A program made the position numbers and the translations under genes. This document shows, one piece after another, positions 26,501 through 33,306 of a stretch of DNA of 43,184 nucleotides; within the stretch, counting starts at the first letter, position 1, and each line of letters begins with the position of its first letter. Source of the stretch: Actinomycetota bacterium (GTDB lineage Bacteria; Actinomycetota; Actinomycetes; Actinomycetales; Kineosporiaceae). Under the pieces are notes generated by a model that ran no database searches, was not told where the DNA came from, and saw only the letters and a program-made list of their open reading frames with translations. Location: positions 1-43,184 of the forward strand of contig JAUPKQ010000018.1 in NCBI GenBank assembly GCA_030837345.1, in the 5' to 3' direction.

Positions 26501-28500
26501 CAGGGCTCGACGAGCCCCGCGGACACCGCCTGGAGCACGGCGTCGACGACCTCGCCGGAGGACCGCTGGCGGACAGCGGCCACCAGTTCGGGATGGAACC
26601 GGCTCCCGATGGCGGCCGCGGTGACGAGCACGTCGCGCACCTCGGGCTGGAGCGTCCCGATCCTCGTCAGGATCAGGCTGAGGGCGTCCTTGGGCAGTTC
26701 GAGGCGGTCGAGCCCCACGTCGTCCAGCTCCCAGGCGCCCCACGCCGGGTGGAGCAGCCCGTCGTCCACGATCGCCCGCAGGTATTCCTGCACCATGAAG
26801 GGGTTGCCCCCGGTACGCGTCGTCAGCATGCGGGCGAGGTCACGACCGGCCCTCATCCCGGGCAGGAACGTCGTCACGAGGTCGACGACACCGTTCTCGT
26901 CCAGCGGCTCCAGCACGATGTCGACCGCGGCGACCGTGGAGAGCGCGGTCAGCGCCCCCGACGCGACGGGTCCGAGGCCGTCGGCCCGGACCGTGCCGAG
27001 GACCATCAGGGGCACTCTGTCCAACTGGACGGCGAGCCGCTCCAGCACGCTCGCCGTCGCCTGGTCGATCCACTCCAGGTTGTCGATCAGCAGGACGAAA
27101 CCGCCGAGGGCCCGGGCCAGATCGGTGAAGAAGCCCGCGACGGCGACGACGAACTGGTCCTGGCCGCCCACGGCCTCGGGTGTCTCCAGCAGTTCGGCGA
27201 GCCGCGGCGTCAAGGTTCCGAGCAGGCCGGCGGCCGGTCCGGCGGCGGTCCGGACCGCGTCGCGCAGCCGAGCGCGTTCGGCCGGCGGCCGCTGGTCGAT
27301 CTCCCGCAGGAAGGCGTCCGTCCCCGAACGCAGCGGCGCCATCGGGACCGGGTCGTCCTCCTCGCCGAGGCCCCGCAGGACGGGGACGCCGAGGCCTTCC
27401 ACCCGGTAGCCGAACTCGTCGACGAGCCTGCTCTTGCCGACGCCGGCGGCGCCCCGGACGACGCAGGCCTGCCCGCGGCCCTCCGCCACCTGCTGCCAGC
27501 AGGTGAGCAACCGGGCCAGTTCCGTGTCCCGGGCCGCGAGGGGACGGCGGGCCGGCGCCGCGACGCTCCGTCCGCCGGGCGCGGGGAGGTCCGCGTCGGG
27601 GTCCGCCTCAAGGACGCACAGGTCGTCGATGAGGTGCTCGCCGTCGGCGTACCGGTCCTCGGGTTCCTTCGCGAGAAGGGTCGCCACCACCGTCGCCAGG
27701 CCCCGAGGGGTGTCGGGGAGGAGCTCGGTCAGGTCGGGGGGCGGAAGCACGGCGTGCATCCGGAGCAGGTCGCCGACGTCGTCGGACAGGAAGGGGGGCC
27801 GTCCGGTGAGGCACTCGAACATCACCACGCCCAGCGAGTACAGGTCGGACCGGTGGTCGACAGGATGGTCGACGGGGTGATCGACGGCACTGCTCTGCTC
27901 GGGTGAGGCGTAGACGAAGGCGTCGACGGACACCGGGGCGGCCGAGCCGAAGCCGACGAGCCGGGCGGTTCCGTCAGGGGCGATCAGGATGGTGCCGGGC
28001 CTGATGTCACGGTGGACGATGCCGTGGCGGTGGACCGCGACGAGAGCCCCCAGGACGTCGAGGGCCAGCCGGGACACCCGTCGTGGTGACAACGGCCCGG
28101 TCGCGATCACGTGGCTGAGAGGCTCGCCCTCGACGAGGTCCATGATCATATAGGGGCGGCCGTCGAGCTCTCCGACCTCGTGGATCGCCGGGAGGTCCGG
28201 ATGGTCGACCGCCGCCAGGAGGACCGCCTCGCGCCGGAAGCCCGCCACCACGCGCCCCGCGCCGTCCGGGACGCGGTCGAGGATCTTCATCGCGTACTCG
28301 CCGGAGCCCAGCCCGGTGGTCGCGCCGCGCCGCACCCGGTAGACGGAGCTGCCGACGTCCTGCCGCAGTTCACGGACGAGGGTGAACCCCGGCGGCACCA
28401 CGCCCGAGATGTCACTCCCACCCGCTTGCTCCGCCCGCCGTGGCATCGGAAGACCGGAGCGGGAACCCGGACGGGCCGCGGGGTGGGGAGGAGAGCTCAC
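23548..28500 (-). CDS. 1650-residue pseudokinase / AAA-ATPase / GAF signalling protein
   Basis: Large cytoplasmic regulator with the layout of bacterial kinase-ATPase-GAF proteins (PknK/HstK-like). Residues 38-300 are a Hanks kinase fold that looks dead: the glycine loop is reduced to DVGSS, the catalytic loop reads HRDIRPGT with Thr170 for Asn, and DFG has become GFG (Gly183 for the metal-binding Asp). Lys72 and HRD remain. An AAA/STAND-type ATPase follows, with Walker A GAAGVGKS (350-357) and Walker B VLLIDNLEWID (about 469-479). Then comes a long helical, TPR-like region (about 700-1280), a GAF domain (about 1315-1460) and a second GAF-like part to the end. No histidine kinase or output domain is seen. 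It lies 70 bp downstream of the GGDEF gene on the same strand. Start: GTG 28500 has a weak ribosome site; ATG 28446 is possible. Confidence 0.88.
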   Translation of the reverse strand: MSSPPHPAARPGSRSGLPMPRRAEQAGGSDISGVVPPGFTLVRELRQDVGSSVYRVRRGATTGLGSGEYAMKILDRVPDGAGRVVAGFRREAVLLAAVDHPDLPAIHEVGELDGRPYMIMDLVEGEPLSHVIATGPLSPRRVSRLALDVLGALVAVHRHGIVHRDIRPGTILIAPDGTARLVGFGSAAPVSVDAFVYASPEQSSAVDHPVDHPVDHRSDLYSLGVVMFECLTGRPPFLSDDVGDLLRMHAVLPPPDLTELLPDTPRGLATVVATLLAKEPEDRYADGEHLIDDLCVLEADPDADLPAPGGRSVAAPARRPLAARDTELARLLTCWQQVAEGRGQACVVRGAAGVGKSRLVDEFGYRVEGLGVPVLRGLGEEDDPVPMAPLRSGTDAFLREIDQRPPAERARLRDAVRTAAGPAAGLLGTLTPRLAELLETPEAVGGQDQFVVAVAGFFTDLARALGGFVLLIDNLEWIDQATASVLERLAVQLDRVPLMVLGTVRADGLGPVASGALTALSTVAAVDIVLEPLDENGVVDLVTTFLPGMRAGRDLARMLTTRTGGNPFMVQEYLRAIVDDGLLHPAWGAWELDDVGLDRLELPKDALSLILTRIGTLQPEVRDVLVTAAAIGSRFHPELVAAVRQRSSGEVVDAVLQAVSAGLVEPWDDGGYVFLHDEVREVLQDDLDVGASRRLHQRIAEVLDGRSAPGRATGAGAGVPSPGPDPEQVYAVAHHYLAGEPSSTPDAVFEACWRAGEQALAEHAPASAVTFLEHAAEYGGERETAEFLLTLGTALREDGDFARAVTVLETAVTRTEDPFVRARIYVLLVEVYRSTWQGDEALLACERGLAELSAPLPRSAAGRVLTTAVMFLASRVTEAIGWPRRTGDARRRCELLARLHGTGGYVGILSIRPERAILHLLRALFWAVQAGPGEQYARSQAGYGYIAYQVGLRRLGRRIFARAAADPSTARPDVAALIAHYRGAAACLSYADDGADWRESIERQGRWLDTGAFNEATGAFLLESAFEGRTAEAARWLAVAGDRATLRPGEPSVLISGPAIVAAMEGRPSDAMDALRLLERGMDGLPSFGYRLITALTQLTVLVEQQETGERFDRAVLELEELGVPMRIVVRQQRNILFRIAMGRLAQCRAAAPGELPERLATARLAIQALRPAARRPRLRAWESVARADLAVLENRPGQALDLLGDVPLALVPDAPLLAYEVARVRARASAAIGASSEARRQAHLALGIAEEAGWNHRVSWVMKEFGILSRKGRSRVSVPPAPAPGTTTAPGPAGAPGRTGAPPVLDDLPCGERLDALLEVMTAVTEVIDPALLSRLVLDETLRLLGADRAFLFLPGCPDSFGDLVPVLGRNAAGEDVDDPGGHVASLVDRVRITREPLVVSRVGEGIAPGSRETLLPGVRSVVVVPLEHEGRLLGVVHLDKPVTEGIFDTGDVGLLRILADHFAVSFDTARSVQSEFAVRSVRQQRDLAERLRRALAETASALEPDGVLASLLTSARTAVPCDHAWLLTGEPDGSCHLLAVEEPGGLVRTEIVPDPAARELLGLDRPVNGASVTVPQSLFTELTSASSWIAVPLPGDPQRRGTLVLAATSADVVLADAVEVAAVLVIQAMTAYDRAVVSALLGGTTARP

Positions 28501-28570
28501 GAGGGAGGTGTCGACCGTTCCGGCGCAGGGCTTGACGGCGCCGGGCGTGACGGCGCCGGGCAGCGCGCCC

Positions 28571-30289
28571 TCACCAGACGACGGAGCGGTTCCGGCCGTC
28601 GTGCTTGGCGGCGTAGAGCGCCGCGTCCGCCCGGTCGAGCACGACGTCGAGCTCGGCGACGGGACCGCTGGCGACGCCGGCGCTCACCGTCACCTCCAGG
28701 CCCTCGGCGAGATCGCGCCACGGATGGGCCCGGACGCGGCAGCAGACGCGCGCCGCGGCGTCCGCCCCCATCCGGCCCGTTCCGCCCGGCAGAGCGATCA
28801 GGAACTCCTCCCCGCCCCACCGGGCGACGACGTCGAGGGTCCGCACCGATCGCGTCAGCAGGTCGGCGAGCGCCTTGAGAACGGCGTCCCCGACGCCGTG
28901 CCCGAAACGGTCGTTCACCGCCTTGAAGTGGTCGACGTCGATGAGGACGAGGCTGACCTCGCCCCCGGGGAGGAGATCGCCGCAGAACCGGGTGAGGGCA
29001 CGGCGGTTGGCGAGACCGGTCAGGGGGTCCTGTTCGGCGGAGGCCATGAGCGCCTCCGTCCGTTCCTCAAGGTCGCGTCTCTCCTCCTCGGCACCCGCCC
29101 GGGACCAGACCTGCTCCATGAAAGCGGGGACGTGCCGCCGGTGCCGCGCCCACAGGAGGTCGGCGAGGCGACGGGCGTCGTCCAGGGCGCCCTGGACATC
29201 ACCTGCCCGCTGGCGGGCGAGGGAACGCAACCTCAAGGCGGTGAACAGCTCGGCGGACGGCGGGGTCCCGGGAGTCCCCGCCTCCAGCAACGCCACGGCC
29301 CGGTCGAGGTCGGCCACGGCGTCGTCGCTCCCGAGTTCGGCCAGGCACCGGCCGACGGACAGGTGCACGGCCCCGCGAACGGACGGCGCGGCGTCGAGAT
29401 CCGCCGCCGCCCGCAGGACACCGGGCAGCAGCGACCACGCCCTCGCCGGGCGGCCACGGGCGCACAGGACGTCGGCGAGCAGCCGCGGCCCGTGGAGGCG
29501 GTGGAAGAGGTCGGAGCCCGGCCCGGTGGACAACCGGTGGGCCGCCCGCTCGGCCCGGTCGAGCAGCCGGGCCCGCTCCGGGTCCTCCCAGTCGAGCTCG
29601 ACGGCCTGGGCGAGCAGCAGCTCGGCCGTGGCCGTCAGGGCGCCCGGCACGCAACTGTCGTGCTCGGTCTGCGCGTGCAGCGCCTCAAGAGCGAGTTCGT
29701 AGAAGTGCAGCGCCCTCGGATAGTCGATCAGCTGCCGGCACAGTCCCCCGAGGCGGACGGCGAGATGCGCCTCCGCGGTGAGGTCACGTTCGGCGTCTGG
29801 GCGCTCCCGGACGGCTCCGCCGAGGGCGACGAGGGCCCGGACCGCGGTGTCGAGGGCGACGGCGACGCGGCCCTCGCCGGCTGCCGTGTCCGCCGCCGCC
29901 GCGTAGTTCGTCGCGGCGGCGAGCGGCTCCCCGAGCTGCTCGTAGATCTCGGCGGCCAGCACGGCGTCCGTCACGGGCATCTCACCGCGGCGGTCCGGTT
30001 CCCCGGGCGCCACGGACTCCGCCGACGAGCCGTCAGAGGGTACGGCGAGGGGCAGGATCCCCGCCCGAGCGCTGAGGAGGCGCTGGCGGTCGTACTCCCC
30101 CGCGACCGGCAGGAGTCGCTCGACGGCCCGGAGCCACCGCCGCACGGGCACCACGCTTCCCTCTCCCGGAGCCACGGCGAGCAACCGGTCGACGGAAGCA
30201 CTCACCCGCTCCGCGGCGACCAGATCGATCCGCGCAGGGACAGCGATGCATCCGATCCGGGCGACTGATAGGCAGTCCTCCATATACAC
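28571..30289 (-). CDS. Diguanylate cyclase with TPR-like N-terminal region
   Basis: Makes cyclic di-GMP from two GTP. 572 residues. The first 390 are helical with TPR-like segments (LAAEIYEQLGEPLAAATNYA, ALHFYELALEALHAQTEH, SVGRCLAELGSDDAVADLDR). A short coiled linker leads into the GGDEF domain (about 410-572): DPLTGLANRRALTRF, VLIDVDHFKAVNDRFGHGVGD, an intact active site GGEEF (about 492), and an RxxD product-inhibition site (RTLD) five residues before it. All catalytic elements are present. No membrane segment, so it should be cytoplasmic. The ATG pair at 30289/30283 has no clear ribosome site. First gene of a probable operon with the pseudokinase, whose GAF and ATPase domains may control it. 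Confidence 0.92.
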   Translation of the reverse strand: MYMEDCLSVARIGCIAVPARIDLVAAERVSASVDRLLAVAPGEGSVVPVRRWLRAVERLLPVAGEYDRQRLLSARAGILPLAVPSDGSSAESVAPGEPDRRGEMPVTDAVLAAEIYEQLGEPLAAATNYAAAADTAAGEGRVAVALDTAVRALVALGGAVRERPDAERDLTAEAHLAVRLGGLCRQLIDYPRALHFYELALEALHAQTEHDSCVPGALTATAELLLAQAVELDWEDPERARLLDRAERAAHRLSTGPGSDLFHRLHGPRLLADVLCARGRPARAWSLLPGVLRAAADLDAAPSVRGAVHLSVGRCLAELGSDDAVADLDRAVALLEAGTPGTPPSAELFTALRLRSLARQRAGDVQGALDDARRLADLLWARHRRHVPAFMEQVWSRAGAEEERRDLEERTEALMASAEQDPLTGLANRRALTRFCGDLLPGGEVSLVLIDVDHFKAVNDRFGHGVGDAVLKALADLLTRSVRTLDVVARWGGEEFLIALPGGTGRMGADAAARVCCRVRAHPWRDLAEGLEVTVSAGVASGPVAELDVVLDRADAALYAAKHDGRNRSVVW

Positions 30290-30358
30290 AGAGTGCCATT
30301 GTCATTGCGTTCTGCACACGGAATCGGGCAAGCTACCCGAATTGGTGGCCCCGGGGAT

Positions 30359-30380
30359 GGGCCGGAAGGTGATCCGGCCC
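30359..30380 (-). terminator. Hairpin after the GT2 gene
   Basis: GGGCCGGA (30359-30366) pairs with TCCGGCCC (30373-30380) around a 6-nt loop, 47 bp past the glycosyltransferase stop and 70 bp before the cyclase start. Likely terminator separating the two minus-strand units. Confidence 0.6.
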
Positions 30381-30426
30381 CTCGCCCACCAGGGATGTCG
30401 TCCGGCAGGAGGTCTCAGGAGAGATC

Positions 30427-31476
30427 TCAGGAGGGGACAGGTCTCCCCGTGCCGGTCGTGGGCCAGGCACCCGGGATGGGCCGGGTGGCGCCCGGATCAG
30501 CCTCGCCCGACGCGTTCGCGACGGAGACATCGGGGACGAGGTCGGCCAACGGGGCCGGTCCGGCGCCGACGGAGCCGGGCCGGTGGCCGCGGTGCCCCAT
30601 CACCCACCCGAGCCGCCACACGAAACGACCGGCGACGACGTGGTCGACGAGGTGGGTCCACGCGACCTTGAGACGACCGGGACGCCGCGACGCGCGCGCC
30701 GCGGGCGAAACGTCCGTCGCCGGCTCGTCCACCCCGGGAGGTCCGTACCGCTCCTCGAGCAGGGCGTGCGCCGCACCGTACTGACGGCCCTGGTCGTACA
30801 TCGTCCGGAAGGTGTGCCGGAGGCGGACGTGGACGACGATCTCGGGACAGAAGGCGAGCGGGATGCCCGCGAGCTGCGCGCGCCAGCTGAGGTCGGTGTC
30901 CTCGAGCCAGCGGATCTGGGGGTCGAAGCCACCGATCGCGAGGAAGTCGGAGCGGTACATACCCATGTTTCCGCCCCCGGCGTGGGGCAGCCGGGCGCCG
31001 ATGTCCGTCTTCTGCAGGTCGTCCTGCTGCTGGAGCGGCCGGGAGCGGAGCACCCGCGCGTCGTTGAGCCGGTACTTCTCGAAACGCCCGGCGACGAAGC
31101 GGTGGCCAGCCAGGGCGGAGGCCATCGTGCCGAGCCAGTCCGAGGCGACCTCGTCGTCCGCGTCGCAGAAGGCGACCCACTCGCCACGCGCCATCTGGAC
31201 GCCGTAGTTGCGCGCCGGTCCGGCCCCCCGCACCGCGCTGGCGTCGATCAGGCGCAGCTGCGGGATCCTCGACCGATAGCTCTCCGCGACGGCACGGGTG
31301 CCGTCGGTCGAACCGTTGTCGCACAGGAGGAGTTCCCAGGGGACAGGGCAGGACTGGGAGGACAGCGCCTTCAGCTGGACGGCGAGGGTGTCCACGGCGT
31401 TGAGACACGCGATGACCACGCTGAGGACGGGCCGTGCGCCCGTCAAAGCGGTGCCGGGGTCGCTCTCGACCGACAC
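30427..31476 (-). CDS. Family 2 glycosyltransferase
   Basis: 349-residue inverting GT-A glycosyltransferase, probably at the inner face of the membrane, transferring a sugar from a nucleotide donor in polysaccharide assembly. LSVVIACLNAVDTLAVQLKA begins the domain; LLLCDNGSTDGT, GAGPARNYGVQMARGEWVAF and the DxD-like FCDADDEV hold the donor- and metal-binding residues; GGFDPQIRWLEDTDLSWRAQ holds the probable catalytic ED. A basic C-terminal part (FRTMYDQGRQYGAAHALLEE) follows. GTG 31476 was chosen for its GGAGGA site 3 nt upstream; the longer frame to 31587 begins without one. It is divergent from lhgO. Donor and acceptor are unknown. Confidence 0.9.
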   Translation of the reverse strand: MSVESDPGTALTGARPVLSVVIACLNAVDTLAVQLKALSSQSCPVPWELLLCDNGSTDGTRAVAESYRSRIPQLRLIDASAVRGAGPARNYGVQMARGEWVAFCDADDEVASDWLGTMASALAGHRFVAGRFEKYRLNDARVLRSRPLQQQDDLQKTDIGARLPHAGGGNMGMYRSDFLAIGGFDPQIRWLEDTDLSWRAQLAGIPLAFCPEIVVHVRLRHTFRTMYDQGRQYGAAHALLEERYGPPGVDEPATDVSPAARASRRPGRLKVAWTHLVDHVVAGRFVWRLGWVMGHRGHRPGSVGAGPAPLADLVPDVSVANASGEADPGATRPIPGAWPTTGTGRPVPS

Positions 31477-31869
31477 GCGTCCTCCTCCCCCGGATCGAGC
31501 TAGCAGGACCGGACAGGCTACTTGAGCCGGCCGAGTGGCCCTACCACCCTCCCGGTATCCCTGTCGGCACTTTCCACCTGCCTCCACAGCTCGTGAGGAG
31601 CGCCAATCACGCGCCCCTCATCCGCCACGACGCAGAGTAACCCTACGTTAGACTCTAGCAGTCCATCTGCCGATTCGACGCGCTACCCGTAACACTGAGC
31701 GACACATTCCCCCGCAAGACCCTGGTGCGGGCCTGGCGACGGACACACAACGTCATGCGCGATGCTGGTGCCAGTACGGTAACCCTCTGGGCAGCAGCAT
31801 CACGCCCACATCCGCGAAGACATGCGGACCCACCGGCCCGCGGTCCTGACCCGCTGGAGGAAACACCCG
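31477..31869. promoter_or_regulatory. Divergent promoter region between GT2 and lhgO
   Basis: About 390 bp without a credible gene and with lower GC than its flanks. TAGAC-TCTA at 31649-31657 is a short palindrome that reads as TAGACT on the plus strand and TAGAGT on the minus strand, so two overlapping divergent -10 elements are possible. TACGGT at 31775-31780 is another plus-strand -10 candidate for lhgO. No -35 element is convincing for any of them. Confidence 0.4.
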
Positions 31870-33084
31870 ATGGCCACTGACCGTATCGGAGTGATCGGAG
31901 CAGGCATCGTCGGCCTCGCTGTGGCCCGGGAGCTCGGGAAGCTCCTCCCGGGCGCCGTGGTGACCGTCCTGGAGAAGGAGGACTCGGTCGCGACGCACCA
32001 GACCGGTCGCAACAGCGGTGTCGTGCACGCGGGCCTCTACTACGCCCCCGGATCCCTCAAGGCGACCCTCTGCCGGCGCGGCATGGCGATGCTCAAGGAG
32101 TACTGCCAGGAGAAGAAGATCGTCTACTCCGAGTGCGGCAAGCTCGTCGTCGCGGTGAACGCGGGCGAGCGGGCGGCCCTGGAGCGGATCCGCAAGCGCG
32201 CGACGGAGAACTGCGTGCCGGGCCTGCGCTCGGTGACCGCGACGGAGATCCGCGAGATCGAACCGCACGCCGCCGGCATCCTCGGCCTGCACTCCCCGCA
32301 CACCGCGATCACCGACTACGTCGCCGTCGCCCAGGCGTACGCGGACGACGTCGTGCTCGCCGGCGGCTCCGTCCGCCTCAGCACCCCCGTCACCCGGATC
32401 AACCAGACCGGCAGCACCGTCCAGGTTCTGGCGGGCGGGGAGCGGTTCGAGTTCGACCACCTGGTCATCTGCGCCGGGCTCCAGTCCGACACGGTGGCGA
32501 AGTGGGCCGGGGACGACGCCGAACCGGCCATCATGCCGTTCCGCGGCGAGTACCTCATGCTCGTCCCGGACAAGACCGACCTGGTCAACGGGCTGATCTA
32601 TCCGGTTCCGGACCCGACCTACCCGTTCCTGGGCGTGCACTTCACCCGGCACGTCGAAGGCTACGTCGACATCGGCCCGAACGCCGTGCTCGCCCTGGCG
32701 AGGGAGGGGTACAAGCGCACCGACCTCTCCCCGCGGGACCTCAAGGAGATCCTGACGTGGCCGGGCTTCCCGTCGATCGCGAAGCAGCACTGGAAGATGG
32801 GTGTCGGGGAGTACGCCGGGTCGTTCATCCGCAAGGTCTTCATGAACCGGGCCCGCCGCCTGCTGCCGTCCATCACCGACGCCGACGTGATGCCGGGCTC
32901 CTCGGGCATCCGGGCGCAGGCCGTGGCGAGGGACGGCTCGTTCGTCGACGACTTCTGCATCAACCACCTCGGCGCCGTCACCGCCGTCCGTAACGCGCCC
33001 TCCCCCGCGGCGACCAGCTCCCTGGCGATCGCCGAGCAGGTGGGCGAGCAGGTGGTGAAGCACGCCCGTTCGATCGGCGGGTGA
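31870..33084 (+). CDS. lhgO: L-2-hydroxyglutarate oxidase (LhgO family)
   Basis: FAD-dependent oxidoreductase of 404 residues that oxidises L-2-hydroxyglutarate to 2-oxoglutarate. The N-terminal Rossmann motif RIGVIGAGIVGLAVARELGK binds FAD; VLEKEDSVATHQTGRNSGVV and HAGLYYAPGSLKATLC are strong LhgO signatures, as are PFRGEYLMLVPDKTDLVNGL and the C-terminal MPGSSGIRAQAVARDGSFVD. The whole sequence is of family type. ATG 31870 is preceded by GGAGG at suitable distance. The location beside polysaccharide genes is unexpected for a catabolic enzyme; it may have its own promoter and only share the neighbourhood, or act on a related sugar-acid side product. The latter is speculation. Confidence 0.93.
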   Translation: MATDRIGVIGAGIVGLAVARELGKLLPGAVVTVLEKEDSVATHQTGRNSGVVHAGLYYAPGSLKATLCRRGMAMLKEYCQEKKIVYSECGKLVVAVNAGERAALERIRKRATENCVPGLRSVTATEIREIEPHAAGILGLHSPHTAITDYVAVAQAYADDVVLAGGSVRLSTPVTRINQTGSTVQVLAGGERFEFDHLVICAGLQSDTVAKWAGDDAEPAIMPFRGEYLMLVPDKTDLVNGLIYPVPDPTYPFLGVHFTRHVEGYVDIGPNAVLALAREGYKRTDLSPRDLKEILTWPGFPSIAKQHWKMGVGEYAGSFIRKVFMNRARRLLPSITDADVMPGSSGIRAQAVARDGSFVDDFCINHLGAVTAVRNAPSPAATSSLAIAEQVGEQVVKHARSIGG

Positions 33085-33112
33085 CGTCGGACGCACTCCG
33101 AGACGTCTCCAC

Positions 33113-33174
33113 TCAGTGACCGAGAGTGACTACTCGTTCGAACCCCGAGCCGATGACCCCCTCTCGGTCACTGA
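33113..33174. repeat. 14-bp inverted repeat after lhgO
   Basis: TCAGTGACCGAGAG (33113-33126) is the exact reverse complement of CTCTCGGTCACTGA (33161-33174), with a 34-nt interval. It begins 29 bp after the lhgO stop and about 130 bp before the next gene. It could be a terminator with a long loop or a pair of protein-binding sites in the promoter of the polysaccharide operon. Confidence 0.6.
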
Positions 33175-33306
33175 TGCAATCGAGTGCTCTTGCCACTTCA
33201 GGGTTTCTTAACGCTCCGTAATCGTAGAAAGTGAAGTGAGCGCATCCACCAAGGTCAGGGGGCCGGGGATGCCGACGCCAGGTACAGAACGTGGTGGAAG
33301 GACCCC

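Noticed and set aside
30290-30426. Possible cyclic di-GMP riboswitch upstream of the cyclase gene
   Set aside because: The leader has a simple hairpin, which fits termination of the preceding gene, but I could not find the conserved core of GEMM-type riboswitches.
33131-33150. T-arm-like sequence suggesting a tRNA gene
   Set aside because: CTCGTTCGAACCCCGAG resembles a T-arm, but no acceptor stem, D-arm or anticodon arm can be built around it on either strand.
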